Source of the DNA: Schleiferiaceae bacterium
Lineage (GTDB): Bacteria > Bacteroidota > Bacteroidia > Flavobacteriales > Schleiferiaceae
Length of the DNA: 58,884 bases
NCBI GenBank assembly: GCA_018402665.1
Contig: JAGYIN010000011.1
Coordinates: forward strand, 1 to 58,884
Direction: 5' to 3'
Position numbers and translations under genes: made by a program. The notes under the pieces were generated by a model, which saw only the letters and a list, made by a program, of their open reading frames with translations, had not been told where the DNA came from and did no database searches. Each line of letters begins with the position of its first letter. The first letter of the stretch is position 1. Positions 41,831 to 51,474 of the stretch are shown piece by piece.

Positions 41831-44377
41831 TTAATCTTCGCTTTCTGTAGGAGCTTCGGGTGCTGGTGCATTGTCCTCTCCTTCTACTGCGATGATTACA
41901 TTGCCGTCCGCGTCGAGTAGTTCTCCTTCTTCTTCCTCAGCTGCTGGAACTTTTGCAATGGATGCAATTTCATCTCCGTTACGAAGGTTGATTAATCGGA
42001 CACCTTGTGTGGCACGACCCATTACTCTTAAGGTATCCACTCCCATTCTAATCATAGTACCTTTTTTCGTAATGATCATCAAATCGTCTTCATCGGTCAC
42101 TGCTTTAAGTGAAACCAGTTCACCTGTTCTATCCGTTACTGTAATGGTTTTGACACCTTTACCGCCACGGTTGGTGATACGATAATCCTCTAAAGAGGAA
42201 CGCTTACCGTAGCCGGCTTCGCTCACAACCATCACATCAAATCCATCACCTTCCTTAACAACGATCATTCCTACCACTTCGTCATTTTCATGATCTACAG
42301 TAATGGCACGAACTCCAGAGGCACTTCGGCCCATGATACGAACCTTAGCTTCAGGGAAGCGAATCGCTTTTCCGCTGCGTATCGCAAGCATGATGTCCTG
42401 TTCGCCATTCGTTAATTTGGCTTCAAGCAGGGTATCCCCCTCTCGTATGGTAATAGCGTTGATTCCGTTAACACGGGGACGACTGTATGCCTCTAAAGAA
42501 GTTTTCTTAATGATACCCTTCTTCGTACACATCACAATATTGTGATTGTTGATGTAGTCCTCATCCTTGAGGTTGAGTACGTTAATGAAGGCCAATACTT
42601 TATCATCCTGAGGCAGGTTGATCAAATTTTGTATTGCTCTACCCTTACTTTGACGACTACCTTCAGGTATCTCGTAAACGCGCATCCAGAAACACCTTCC
42701 CTGCTCAGTGAAGAAGAGCATATACTGGTGGTTCGTGGCTACATATACATGTTCAATAAAGTCCTTATCACGAGTGCTCGCGGCTTTAGTTCCAACGCCT
42801 CCTCTATTCTGTTTCTTGTATTCCGAGAGCGGTGTACGCTTTATGTAACCCGCATGCGAAATAGTGATAACCACTTCAGAATCAGGGATCATATCTTCAA
42901 TACTTACATCGCCACCCGCGAATTCAATATCTGTTCTACGTTCATCACCGTATTTATCCTTAATCTCGATAAGCTCATCTTTAATGATCGCCATTCTTAA
43001 GGTCTTGTCGCCTAAAATACTTTTGAGGTATTCGATGGTTTTCATTAACTCTTCGTACTCTGCCTTGATTTTATCACGCTCGAGACCAGTAAGCTTCTGA
43101 AGACGCATTTCGAGGATGGCTTTCGCTTGGATATCTGAAAGCTTGAATTCAGACATCAATCCGGATTTCGCCACGTCAACTGTCGCTGAAGCACGTATGA
43201 GCTTAATAACCGCATCAAGGTTGTCGATGGCAATAAGTAATCCTTCGAGAACGTGAGCGCGTTTTTCAGCTTGACGAAGTTCATATTCCGTTCGACGAAC
43301 AACTACATCGTGACGGTGTGCTACGAAATGCTTCACCATGTCCTTAAGGTTCAACATTTCTGGACGTCCATTGACTAAAGCAATGTTATTGACAGAGAAG
43401 GAACTTTGAAGCTGTGTGTATTTGTAGAGTTTGTTGAGTACCACATTAGGTACCGCATCACGCTTGAGTACATAGACTACGCGCATACCCTTACGGTCAC
43501 TTTCGTCACGTATATCTGAAATTCCTTCGATCTTCTTGTCGTTGACCAATTCTGCGGTCTTCTTGATCATTTCGGCCTTGTTGACCTGGTATGGAATTTC
43601 CGTTACGATAATACATTCACGACCGCGTACTTCTTCAATAGTCGCTTTTCCGCGCAGGACGATACGTCCCCTACCCGTGTGAAATGCATCTCTAACACCT
43701 TCGTAACCATAAATTGTCCCTCCGGTGGGGAAATCTGGTGCACTGATGTACTTCATCAACTCATCAATCTCTATAGTATCGTCCTCAATATAAGCATTGA
43801 TCGCGTTGATACTTTCCGTGAGGTTGTGTGGCGGCATGTTTGTAGCCATTCCTACAGCAATACCGGATGCTCCATTTACTAGTAAGCCAGGTATGCGTGT
43901 AGGAAGTACCGTAGGTTCCTTTAACGAATCGTCAAAGTTTAACTGCCACTCTACGGTATCTTTGTCAATATCAGCAAGCATCTCTTCAGCGATCTTGCGC
44001 ATACGAACCTCCGTATAACGCATTGCTGCCGGGCTATCTCCATCCACAGAACCAAAGTTACCTTGACCATCAACGAGCGTATAACGTAAGGACCAGTCCT
44101 GCGCCATACGCACCATCGTGTCGTATACGGAGCTATCGCCGTGGGGGTGGTACTTACCCAGTACATCCCCTACAATTCTAGCTGATTTTTTATAAGCCTT
44201 CGAGCTGGTAACACCCATATCATGCATCCCGTATAAAACACGGCGGTGAACAGGTTTTAAACCGTCACGCACGTCTGGAAGTGCACGAGAAACGATGACC
44301 GACATCGAATAATCGATGTAGGAGCTTTTCATTTGCTCCTCAATATTTACGGGAATAATGCGTTCTCCCTGCGCCAT
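41831..44377 (-). CDS. gyrA: DNA gyrase subunit A
   Basis: A protein of 848 residues. With GyrB it introduces negative supercoils and is a fluoroquinolone target. The winged-helix and tower domains are complete; the catalytic Tyr121 lies in '[10 protein letters not shown]'. The quinolone-resistance region '[10 protein letters not shown]' has Ser82 and Asp86 at the E. coli 83 and 87 positions, the susceptible type. The C-terminal beta-pinwheel has six blade repeats, the first with the GyrA-box-like '[10 protein letters not shown]'. An acidic tail (about 810-848) rich in Glu and Asp ends the protein. The window lies away from gyrB, as is common in Bacteroidota. Confidence 0.98.
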   Translation of the reverse strand: MAQGERIIPVNIEEQMKSSYIDYSMSVIVSRALPDVRDGLKPVHRRVLYGMHDMGVTSSKAYKKSARIVGDVLGKYHPHGDSSVYDTMVRMAQDWSLRYTLVDGQGNFGSVDGDSPAAMRYTEVRMRKIAEEMLADIDKDTVEWQLNFDDSLKEPTVLPTRIPGLLVNGASGIAVGMATNMPPHNLTESINAINAYIEDDTIEIDELMKYISAPDFPTGGTIYGYEGVRDAFHTGRGRIVLRGKATIEEVRGRECIIVTEIPYQVNKAEMIKKTAELVNDKKIEGISDIRDESDRKGMRVVYVLKRDAVPNVVLNKLYKYTQLQSSFSVNNIALVNGRPEMLNLKDMVKHFVAHRHDVVVRRTEYELRQAEKRAHVLEGLLIAIDNLDAVIKLIRASATVDVAKSGLMSEFKLSDIQAKAILEMRLQKLTGLERDKIKAEYEELMKTIEYLKSILGDKTLRMAIIKDELIEIKDKYGDERRTDIEFAGGDVSIEDMIPDSEVVITISHAGYIKRTPLSEYKKQNRGGVGTKAASTRDKDFIEHVYVATNHQYMLFFTEQGRCFWMRVYEIPEGSRQSKGRAIQNLINLPQDDKVLAFINVLNLKDEDYINNHNIVMCTKKGIIKKTSLEAYSRPRVNGINAITIREGDTLLEAKLTNGEQDIMLAIRSGKAIRFPEAKVRIMGRSASGVRAITVDHENDEVVGMIVVKEGDGFDVMVVSEAGYGKRSSLEDYRITNRGGKGVKTITVTDRTGELVSLKAVTDEDDLMIITKKGTMIRMGVDTLRVMGRATQGVRLINLRNGDEIASIAKVPAAEEEEGELLDADGNVIIAVEGEDNAPAPEAPTESED

Positions 44378-44423
44378 ATTGTCAGTATTTAGTGCGGCCG
44401 AAGCCGGGGTTTTTCGTAATTTT

Positions 44424-44431
44424 CAAATATA
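44424..44431 (-). promoter_or_regulatory. Predicted -7 element for gyrA
   Basis: Reverse-strand TATATTTG, exact match, 46 bases before the gyrA ATG. The 234-base divergent space to clpC holds only this and the clpC element as far as I can see. Confidence 0.55.
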
Positions 44432-44545
44432 GCTTTTTGATGGGCTGTAAGTCCCATGAGCAATGGGTTTACTTAGAGCATTTATCCACATTCGAATGTT
44501 AACAAACCATTGAATTGGACCCCGGGAACTGCCGAAAAGAGCCTT

Positions 44546-44553
44546 TAGATTTG
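44546..44553 (+). promoter_or_regulatory. Possible -7 element for clpC
   Basis: TAGATTTG, exact match, 58 bases before the clpC ATG. No CtsR- or HrcA-type operator is visible. Confidence 0.45.
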
Positions 44554-44611
44554 AATAGAACCCTTTGGCACGTATTGTGTTCTAAGAGTAATATACCACA
44601 AAACGAGAATT

Positions 44612-47242
44612 ATGGAAGAGAACTTTAGCCCCAGAGTGAGAGATGTGATCACCTTTAGTAAGGAAGAAGCGCTCCGTCTTGGCCATGATTACATAGGAAC
44701 AGAGCATTTATTGCTTGGAATTTTAAGAGACGGTGATGGAACGGCCATTCAAATCTTGAAAGATTTGGGTTTGGACCTGAAACAGGTACGCAGTAAAATT
44801 GAGCAGGTCGCCGCTCCATATGCCACGAATACTCAGGTTAGTGGTAAAAATTTACCCTTGACGCGTCAGGCGGAAAAGGCGTTAAAAACGACCTTCTTAG
44901 AAGCCAAATTATTTCAGAGTCCAGTCATAAGAACGCCGCATTTGTTGTTGTGTATTTTGCGCAATGACAATGACCCCATTAGTGGTATCATGGGCCAATT
45001 AGGAGCCAGCTATGATGCCGTAAAAAGCGAATACCAAAGCAACTATATTGAATCCGACAGCACCAGCGTTTCGGATGATGCTGATTTACCCTCCCCTTCC
45101 ATGAGTTATGAAGAGGACGATATGGACGACGCAGGTGGCGCAGGTGGAGCGCGCAGATCGCCGCAACGTGAACGCGGAAAAGAAAAAAGCAAAACGCCAG
45201 TACTCGATAACTTTGGAAAGGATTTGACAAAATCTGCGGCTCAGGGAAAATTGGACCCGGTTGTCGGTCGCGAAAAAGAAATAGAACGCGTTTCTCAGAT
45301 TCTAAGTAGACGTAAGAAAAACAATCCATTGTTGATTGGTGAGCCAGGTGTAGGTAAAAGTGCTATTGCTGAAGGCTTGGCGTTACGCATTGTAAACAAG
45401 CAAGTAAGCCGCGTTCTCTTTGATAAGCGTGTGGTTAGTTTAGATTTAGCCAGTTTGGTTGCAGGCACGAAATACCGCGGTCAGTTCGAGGAGCGTATGA
45501 AGGCGCTGATGAATGAACTTGAAAAGAACAACGATATCATCCTATTTATTGACGAATTGCACACGATCGTTGGTGCGGGTGGTGCAACGGGAAGTTTAGA
45601 CGCTTCCAATATGTTCAAACCGGCGCTGGCTCGTGGCGAGATTCAATGTATTGGAGCGACTACCTTAGATGAATACCGCCAGTTTATTGAGAAAGATGGC
45701 GCCCTAGAGCGTAGATTCCAAAAGGTGACCGTAGATCCTACATCACCCGAAGAGACTGTTCAAATTTTGAATAACATCAAGGATAAATACGAAGAGCATC
45801 ACAACGTCATCTATACCCCTGCGGCAATTGAAGCGTGCGTGCGTTTGACGCAACGGTACATCAGCGATCGTCATCTCCCTGATAAAGCGATTGATGCGCT
45901 GGATGAAGCTGGTTCGCGTGTGCACATCACGAACATTGAAGTGCCGGATAATATCACACAGCTTGAAGCGCAATTGGAAGCCATTAAGGCGCAAAAAATT
46001 GCCGTGGTCAAAAGCCAGCGCTACGAGGAAGCTGCGCGTCTTCGTGACGATGAAAAGAAGATGGAAGCTCAGTTAGAAAGTGCCCGTGAAGCTTGGGAGG
46101 CCAGTATAAAACTGAACAGGAAGACCGTGGATGAACCAGAGGTTGCTGAAGTTGTGGCTATGATGACTGGCGTACCGGTTCAACGTGTGGCACAACAGGA
46201 GCTGGAGAAACTCTCTCAAATGGAGGATCAATTGCGTTCAAACGTGATCGGTCAAGACGAGGCAGTGAAGAAAATTGTTCGTGCCATTCAACGCAATAGA
46301 GCGGGTCTTAAAGATCCAAACAAACCTATAGGTTCATTCATTTTCCTCGGCCCTACAGGTGTTGGTAAGACGCAGTTAGCGAAGGAATTGACAAAGCTGC
46401 TTTTTGATAGTGAGGACAACATGATTCGCATCGATATGAGCGAATACATGGAGAAATTTGCAATCAGTAGATTGGTAGGTGCGCCTCCGGGATACGTGGG
46501 TTATGAAGAAGGCGGTCAATTGACGGAGCGCGTTCGTCGTAAACCGTATTCTGTCATTCTTTTGGATGAAATAGAAAAAGCGCATCCGGACGTATTCAAT
46601 CTTTTGTTACAAGCCTTAGATGATGGGCAGATCACGGACAGCCTCGGCCGCAGAGTAGATTTTAAGAATACCATCATTATCATGACCTCGAATTTAGGTA
46701 GCCGTCAGTTGAAAGACTTCGGCACAGGAGTTGGATTTGGGACCTCCGCACGTGAACAGCGTAAATCGGACCTCGAAAACAGTGTGATTCAAGGCGCTTT
46801 GAAAAAAGCCTTTGCACCGGAATTCTTGAATAGAATTGACGATGTGGTACTGTTTAATTCACTTTCTCGAGAAAACATCCACAATATCATTGATATTGAA
46901 TTGCGCAGTTTATTCGGACGTGTCCAGGACTTAGGATACCACATCCATCTGAGCGATAAAGCGAAGGATTTTGTCGCCAATGAAGGATTTGATGAAGCTT
47001 TTGGTGCGCGTCCTTTAGCTCGTGCGCTTCAAAAATTGATTGAAGATCCGTTGGCAGAGAAGATTATTTCGAAAGAAATCACGGAGGGAGATACGATCCA
47101 TATTGATCTTACCGGTGAGACCTTAGACTTCACGATAGCTAAGGCTCCTAAGCTAGAGAATACGGATGTGGATGCACTTCCTGAAGCCTCCGCAGATAAT
47201 GAGTCTACGGTTGAGGAAGAATCTAAAGATTTGAAAGAATAG
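44612..47242 (+). CDS. clpC: ATP-dependent Clp protease ATP-binding subunit ClpC
   Basis: A protein of 876 residues of the class I Hsp100 unfoldases. It feeds substrates to ClpP for degradation. Two N-domain repeats (about 5-75 and 80-145) are followed by an acidic/Gly linker. AAA+ domain 1 has 'GEPGVGKS' and '[13 protein letters not shown]'. A UVR-type coiled coil with '[25 protein letters not shown]' marks ClpC rather than ClpA or ClpB. AAA+ domain 2 has 'GPTGVGKT' and '[13 protein letters not shown]'. The C-terminal 50 residues are charged. The ClpP-docking loop is not obvious by eye. It is monocistronic; the convergent gene ends two bases after its stop. Confidence 0.97.
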   Translation: MEENFSPRVRDVITFSKEEALRLGHDYIGTEHLLLGILRDGDGTAIQILKDLGLDLKQVRSKIEQVAAPYATNTQVSGKNLPLTRQAEKALKTTFLEAKLFQSPVIRTPHLLLCILRNDNDPISGIMGQLGASYDAVKSEYQSNYIESDSTSVSDDADLPSPSMSYEEDDMDDAGGAGGARRSPQRERGKEKSKTPVLDNFGKDLTKSAAQGKLDPVVGREKEIERVSQILSRRKKNNPLLIGEPGVGKSAIAEGLALRIVNKQVSRVLFDKRVVSLDLASLVAGTKYRGQFEERMKALMNELEKNNDIILFIDELHTIVGAGGATGSLDASNMFKPALARGEIQCIGATTLDEYRQFIEKDGALERRFQKVTVDPTSPEETVQILNNIKDKYEEHHNVIYTPAAIEACVRLTQRYISDRHLPDKAIDALDEAGSRVHITNIEVPDNITQLEAQLEAIKAQKIAVVKSQRYEEAARLRDDEKKMEAQLESAREAWEASIKLNRKTVDEPEVAEVVAMMTGVPVQRVAQQELEKLSQMEDQLRSNVIGQDEAVKKIVRAIQRNRAGLKDPNKPIGSFIFLGPTGVGKTQLAKELTKLLFDSEDNMIRIDMSEYMEKFAISRLVGAPPGYVGYEEGGQLTERVRRKPYSVILLDEIEKAHPDVFNLLLQALDDGQITDSLGRRVDFKNTIIIMTSNLGSRQLKDFGTGVGFGTSAREQRKSDLENSVIQGALKKAFAPEFLNRIDDVVLFNSLSRENIHNIIDIELRSLFGRVQDLGYHIHLSDKAKDFVANEGFDEAFGARPLARALQKLIEDPLAEKIISKEITEGDTIHIDLTGETLDFTIAKAPKLENTDVDALPEASADNESTVEEESKDLKE

Positions 47243-47244
47243 TT

Positions 47245-48501
47245 TTAAAGTAGAACTACTTGATCGGGATGCTGTTCAAGCAGTTTCATCCCAATTGCAT
47301 TGATAGTGGGCGAAGGACTTACCGGAATAAAGTGAGTTCTCGCCCACTCTTCATTTGTGAGGTAATCATCACCGGTATAAATCCCAGTGATACTTCCGCG
47401 CTCAATAAATAATGCTCCTTGCTGTTCGTATGGTAAGGCTAAAATGAGCCGTTGGTTATTGCTTTGCATCAATTGATCAAGCGCTTCTCGCTGAGTCCAT
47501 TCCATTTTACGGGCCAATTGTAAATAATCGGCCAACCACTGCTGTCCGCTCACATACGAACCAAATTTCCGTAATGCACCGCTCCCTATTGCTTTTTGAA
47601 TTACCCATTTCACCTCTCCTCTCCCATTTTCGTAGCTGTACAGGCCAAACTTCAGCGCCTGCTTCTTCTGTGCTTTATTTAAAGGCGGCCAGTGTTGCCT
47701 GATCAAATGGTCTTCGTAGATGAGGCTTAAGGTCTCGTTTGGGAACAGCTCAAAGCGAATACTGTGGCATTCCTTCATTAAGCGCTGGTACTTTGTCGAT
47801 CCTTGATCCGTACTAAAATGTTGGGTGATGCGACTCTTAATATTATTCGCTTTACCAATGTATAGCGGCATATTAAAGGCATCTAAGAATTGGTAAACCC
47901 CAGGATCCTTAGGTAAATCGTCGTAGTAATGCGCAGGCATGAGGTCAGGGAGTTGAATGCGCTTCAATAAACCTAATTTCGCATTGTTCAACTTCTGGTC
48001 GTCGTAATCTGCAATGCAGCAGTGTATGAGGACTTCTGCAGCACAAAGTGCGTCGCTCAGGGCACGGTGCGGATTGTCATTTGCAACAGCTAAAGCCTGT
48101 GTTAAATGCGCTAAGGAATACCGGCCAAACTCGGGAAACATCGCCTTTGCATATTTTACTGTGCACAGTTTCGGCATTCGCCACTGAATTCCAGCTTCTT
48201 TGAATGCTCGTTCTATAAAACTGTAATCGAAATTCACGGAATGTGCAACGAACACATCACCATGCAACTCTTGGAGCAGTTCATCTGCCAGAGCGGCAAA
48301 CGTTGGGGCATTAGCCACCATATCGTCGGTAATACCCGTTAGCATCTGAATATTGTATGGAATGCTTCTGTCCGGTTTCACAAAGGAAGACCAACTCCTT
48401 ACAATTTTATTATGTTGCACATGGACAATACCTATTTCAGTAATGTCATTTCCGTTGGGTTTACCGCCGGTGGTTTCAATATCTACAACTACGTAATGCA
48501 C
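47245..48501 (-). CDS. DEDDh exonuclease fused to a GIY-YIG nuclease domain
   Basis: A protein of 418 residues starting with GTG. Residues 1-165 are a DnaQ-like 3'-5' exonuclease: 'VVDIETTGG' (Exo I Asp-Glu), 'HSVNFDYSFIERAF' (Exo II) and 'HRALSDALCAAEVL' (Exo III His-Asp). Residues about 200-280 hold a UvrC/Cho-like GIY-YIG domain ('DPGVYQFLDAFNMPLYIGKANNIKSRITQHF'). The remainder is not recognised. Such fusions occur in several phyla and suggest a role in nucleotide excision repair or end processing. The GTG lies four bases after a TAGATTTA element. A nearby ATG (48503) is out of frame. Confidence 0.9.
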   Translation of the reverse strand: MHYVVVDIETTGGKPNGNDITEIGIVHVQHNKIVRSWSSFVKPDRSIPYNIQMLTGITDDMVANAPTFAALADELLQELHGDVFVAHSVNFDYSFIERAFKEAGIQWRMPKLCTVKYAKAMFPEFGRYSLAHLTQALAVANDNPHRALSDALCAAEVLIHCCIADYDDQKLNNAKLGLLKRIQLPDLMPAHYYDDLPKDPGVYQFLDAFNMPLYIGKANNIKSRITQHFSTDQGSTKYQRLMKECHSIRFELFPNETLSLIYEDHLIRQHWPPLNKAQKKQALKFGLYSYENGRGEVKWVIQKAIGSGALRKFGSYVSGQQWLADYLQLARKMEWTQREALDQLMQSNNQRLILALPYEQQGALFIERGSITGIYTGDDYLTNEEWARTHFIPVSPSPTINAIGMKLLEQHPDQVVLL

Positions 48502-48505
48502 ATGG

Positions 48506-48513
48506 TAAATCTA
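48506..48513 (-). promoter_or_regulatory. Predicted -7 element for the exonuclease gene, leaderless geometry
   Basis: Reverse-strand TAGATTTA has one mismatch to TAnnTTTG and ends four bases before the GTG at 48501. Confidence 0.45.
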
Positions 48514-48547
48514 GGCATCCCGCCTCTATTCCTTGGCGCGCAGTTCG

Positions 48548-48555
48548 TATATTTA
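48548..48555 (+). promoter_or_regulatory. Predicted -7 element for the DUF456 gene, leaderless geometry
   Basis: TATATTTA has one mismatch and ends four bases (TACC) before the ATG at 48560. It forms a divergent pair with the element at 48506-48513. Confidence 0.45.
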
Positions 48556-48559
48556 TACC

Positions 48560-49024
48560 ATGGAATTCGTTGCTTGGATTTTATTGCTTTCCGGTGTGGT
48601 TGGTGCTGTATTGCCATTGTTGCCGGGTCCTCTGTTGTCGACTGCGGGTTTACTCCTACTCGCCCAGTCCAGTGCACTACCGCCTGATCGCATAGTGTGG
48701 ATTTACCTGTGGGCATTCGTGGGTCTCTTGTTTTTCCTGGCCGATTATTTTTTGCCAGGATTCATTGCTAAACGCGGTGGTGGATCAAAGGCCGCCTCTC
48801 GAGGTGCAACCATAGGGCTATTATTGGGGTTGATCACTGGCCCTGGAATGTTTGTAGGGGCATTTATAGGCGCCTTTATCGGTCAATACAGTTCCAATAG
48901 CAGCATATCAAAAAGTTTGCGCAGCGCTTTACTTGCGACCATAGGCATTACCCTTGGTATCATTGGGAAATTAATTTATGCCCTTAGCGCAGTTGCTTTG
49001 GTATTGTCACTAGCTTCGATTTGA
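48560..49024 (+). CDS. DUF456 family membrane protein
   Basis: A protein of 154 residues from the ATG at 48560. A longer frame to 48533 would swallow the promoter element and is rejected. Four or five membrane helices with glycine-rich turns ('LPLLPGPLLSTAGLLLLAQ', 'GATIGLLLGLITGPGMFVGAFIGAFIGQ') identify DUF456, whose function is unknown. The stop lies six bases before the ABC ATPase start, so it leads the transporter operon and may be part of it. Confidence 0.88.
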   Translation: MEFVAWILLLSGVVGAVLPLLPGPLLSTAGLLLLAQSSALPPDRIVWIYLWAFVGLLFFLADYFLPGFIAKRGGGSKAASRGATIGLLLGLITGPGMFVGAFIGAFIGQYSSNSSISKSLRSALLATIGITLGIIGKLIYALSAVALVLSLASI

Positions 49025-49029
49025 TTGCC

Positions 49030-49569
49030 ATGGAGATACAACTTACACCAACCTATACGCTTACCTACCCGGAATTGAAATTTCCAGATGGAATAACATT
49101 AGTCACGGGTCCTTCAGGCGTGGGTAAGACAACCTTATTACGTGCACTTCATGGTGATTTAACTACTGAACTAGCTGCATTGGTCAATGCGGAGAAAACG
49201 GCCTTAATGCCCCAACAACCGCAATGGATCAGTTACATGTCCTTGCGGGAGCAACTTTCGATGACTGTGGACAAAACGTGGGAATCCATTGCAATTACCC
49301 TCGGGCTTGAAGATCATTTCGATAAACTTCCTGACGAATTAAGTATCGGCCAGCAACAGCGCTTTTGGCTTGCTTGGGTTTTAGCAGAAGATGCGCAATG
49401 GATTTTATTAGACGAACCGACTAGTGCATTAGATGATGATTGGGCCTTGGCTGCTATTGCACTCTTTGTGCAGTTTCGCAGTGATTATCCGAACAAAAAA
49501 CTCATTATCGTGACCCACGATATCCGGCTACTCCAGGGCGCTATTCAAAACCACCACATTGCATTATGA
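49030..49569 (+). CDS. ABC transporter ATP-binding protein, compact
   Basis: A protein of 179 residues from the ATG at 49030 (a TTG at 49021 overlapping the previous stop is an alternative). It has Walker A 'GPSGVGKTT', the Q loop in 'MPQQPQWISYMS', the signature 'LSIGQQQRF' (LSGGQ variant), Walker B 'WILLDEPTSALDD' and the switch His in 'VTHD'. It is about 40-50 residues shorter than usual ATPases, mainly in the helical region and C-terminus, but no motif is lost. It is coupled to the permease gene by a four-base overlap. Confidence 0.92.
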   Translation: MEIQLTPTYTLTYPELKFPDGITLVTGPSGVGKTTLLRALHGDLTTELAALVNAEKTALMPQQPQWISYMSLREQLSMTVDKTWESIAITLGLEDHFDKLPDELSIGQQQRFWLAWVLAEDAQWILLDEPTSALDDDWALAAIALFVQFRSDYPNKKLIIVTHDIRLLQGAIQNHHIAL

Positions 49570-50645
49570 GTCTAATATTCAGAATATGGTGGTCGCAGTT
49601 TAAAAAACGTTGGGTCGTTTTGGGTATCGCATTAGTACTTTCCTTACTCACCTCTATTGTATTGCATTTGCCGGGTGCTGCACAGCAGTATATTTATCAA
49701 CGCTGGCAAGAAAGTGCCGCTCTAGTTGATGTGGTCATTGGATATAAGGGTGCACCTACCCAGATAGTAGCAAGTGCATTATACCGGATGGAAAACCCTA
49801 CGGGTAACCTTTCCAATGAGACAGCAGAATACTGGAAGAAACACCCGTTAGTTCAAGAGGTTTGCGCGATATCACTCGGGGATAACATAGGCGGCATCCC
49901 TGTCGTTGGAACCGATTCAAATTACTACGATTGGTTCGGTATTCACTTCGAAGAAGGTACTCGACCTCAGAATGCAAACGACATCGCTGTAAGTGCAGCT
50001 CTGGCTGCGCAACACAACTACATCCTTGGTACAACGGTGCATACTGCCCACGGCAGCGATTCAAGGGGTGAGACACACGCACACCACGAACTACGGATAT
50101 CGGGAATCTTTACCGCTGAACGAACTGCGGATGAACAGTCTTACTTCGTTACAAAGGATGCATACACGGGAATGCATAATTCTGATAATAAAGAGTTTAC
50201 ATCATTGTTAATGAAGTTAAAGTCTAAGTCTGGACTCCTGATGCTTCCCGGAGTAATTTCCAAGCGTACCAATGAGCAAGGTGCGTTTCCAGTTTTCATC
50301 TTTGGCCAATTACAAAAACAATGGCAACCCCTACTAGATCGCGCAACGCTTTATGGTCAGGTGATATCCGCTTTCGTAGGCCTTCTTTTTGTTGCGTTCC
50401 TCTATTTTATTGGGATGACCGAGCGCTCAACAGTGCAGCTTCTTCGTATTAAAGGCGTAAAACTGAGCCGTATTTTCTCAGCTACTTATGGCTTGTACCT
50501 ATTTGCAGGACTTGTTGGCGCATTATGTGGCCTTCTGCTCTTCAACATTTTCAGTTTGCCGCTAACGGCATTTAAAGCAGCCATTGGTTTAGTACCACTC
50601 GCACTAGCCGCTTCTTTGCTGTATTTAAACCTAGAAAAGAAATGA
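49566..50645 (+). CDS. ABC transporter permease with His-rich extracytoplasmic segment
   Basis: A protein of 359 residues with FtsX/MacB-like topology: one helix at about 15-37, a large extracytoplasmic domain to about 260, then three helices (about 265-285, 305-325, 330-352). In the extracytoplasmic part, residues 150-174 hold six His ('HTAHG', 'THAHHE'), suggestive of metal binding. FtsX-type permeases move lipoproteins, peptides or, in Zrg-type systems of Vibrio, take part in zinc uptake. It overlaps both the ATPase gene and the SSCFFCG gene by four bases, so the four genes form one translational unit. Substrate inferred, not shown. Confidence 0.88.
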   Translation: MSLIFRIWWSQFKKRWVVLGIALVLSLLTSIVLHLPGAAQQYIYQRWQESAALVDVVIGYKGAPTQIVASALYRMENPTGNLSNETAEYWKKHPLVQEVCAISLGDNIGGIPVVGTDSNYYDWFGIHFEEGTRPQNANDIAVSAALAAQHNYILGTTVHTAHGSDSRGETHAHHELRISGIFTAERTADEQSYFVTKDAYTGMHNSDNKEFTSLLMKLKSKSGLLMLPGVISKRTNEQGAFPVFIFGQLQKQWQPLLDRATLYGQVISAFVGLLFVAFLYFIGMTERSTVQLLRIKGVKLSRIFSATYGLYLFAGLVGALCGLLLFNIFSLPLTAFKAAIGLVPLALAASLLYLNLEKK

Positions 50646-51058
50646 AAAATTTCCTGCTTACTCTCGTATTAAGCGCATTTTCGTTGCCCGCATTGGCACA
50701 GAAAGTCGTTCCGTGGGAACTTTTGGCTGTCCCCTACAGTACCACGCCAGACGGTCTTTACGCTCCGCAATTTCCGTCGTATTTAGACCCATATGAACTG
50801 CACGAAGTGGTACTTCAAGGTTACCTCGTACCCGTTGATGTTGAAGGCAGTCAATATGCGCTGAGCCGCTACGCCTTTTCGAGCTGCTTTTTTTGTGGAA
50901 ATGCTGAACCCAACACGGTGGTTGAACTAGTATTTAAGGAGCGGCCGGATGCATTGATAACAGACCAATTCGTTGTCGTCAAAGGCCTTCTCGTATTCAA
51001 CAAGAAGGATCCGTACCGTTTATTCTTTATCCTTAAAAACGTTGAATTTGCAGGATGA
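50642..51058 (+). CDS. Exported DUF3299-like SSCFFCG protein, copy 1
   Basis: A protein of 138 residues with a signal peptide ('LLTLVLSAFSLPALAQ'). The mature part has an OB-like pattern as in DUF3299: 'VVLQGYLVPVDVEG', then 'SRYAFSSCFFCGNAEPNTVVEL', then 'QFVVVKGLLVFNKKD'. The CFFC pair could bind a metal or form a disulfide. A homologous gene follows directly (four-base overlap). DUF3299 proteins are, as I recall, encoded with ABC transporters in Vibrio zinc (zrg) loci. A metal-related role is therefore inferred from context and sequence, not demonstrated. Confidence 0.8.
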   Translation: MKNFLLTLVLSAFSLPALAQKVVPWELLAVPYSTTPDGLYAPQFPSYLDPYELHEVVLQGYLVPVDVEGSQYALSRYAFSSCFFCGNAEPNTVVELVFKERPDALITDQFVVVKGLLVFNKKDPYRLFFILKNVEFAG

Positions 51059-51474
51059 AAAGATTGACCCTACTCCTATCCATTTTCCTGTGCTTGCCAA
51101 GCTTCGCTCAAGAGCGTTTAACCTGGAATACCTTTGAACGGCTAACCTTTGAGGAAGTATTCGAACCCACTTCAGCGAGCTGGGTTCAAGTTCCTGTTTG
51201 GACGGATGAGTTGAAGAAATGGGACGGGAAATATGTAAAAATCACAGGATATGTCATAGCGCTAGATGCCGTCAATGCACAATACGCGTTAAGTGCTTTC
51301 CCGTTCTCCAGTTGTTTCTTCTGTGGAGCAGCAGGTCCGGAGAGTGTTTTAGAATTGGATTTATCAAAGGCAGGAAAGTACCTCACGGACGATGTGATTA
51401 CATTTAAAGGCGTTTTGCAGTTAAATGCGGACCCATTAAAATTCCCACTCACCCTTAAAGAGGCTTTGGAATGA
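51055..51474 (+). CDS. Exported DUF3299-like SSCFFCG protein, copy 2
   Basis: A protein of 139 residues with a signal peptide ending 'LPSFAQ'. It repeats the plan of the preceding protein: 'VKITGYVIALDAVNAQYALSAF', 'SSCFFCGAAGPESVLEL', 'VITFKGVLQLNADPLKF'. The SSCFFCG core is identical in both, while the flanks differ much more, so this is an old tandem duplication or two specialised subunits. It overlaps the genes on both sides by four bases. Confidence 0.8.
   Translation: MKRLTLLLSIFLCLPSFAQERLTWNTFERLTFEEVFEPTSASWVQVPVWTDELKKWDGKYVKITGYVIALDAVNAQYALSAFPFSSCFFCGAAGPESVLELDLSKAGKYLTDDVITFKGVLQLNADPLKFPLTLKEALE

Noticed and set aside
42542-43000. 152-codon open frame on the plus strand
   Set aside because: It is antisense to gyrA and has no recognisable domain or promoter.
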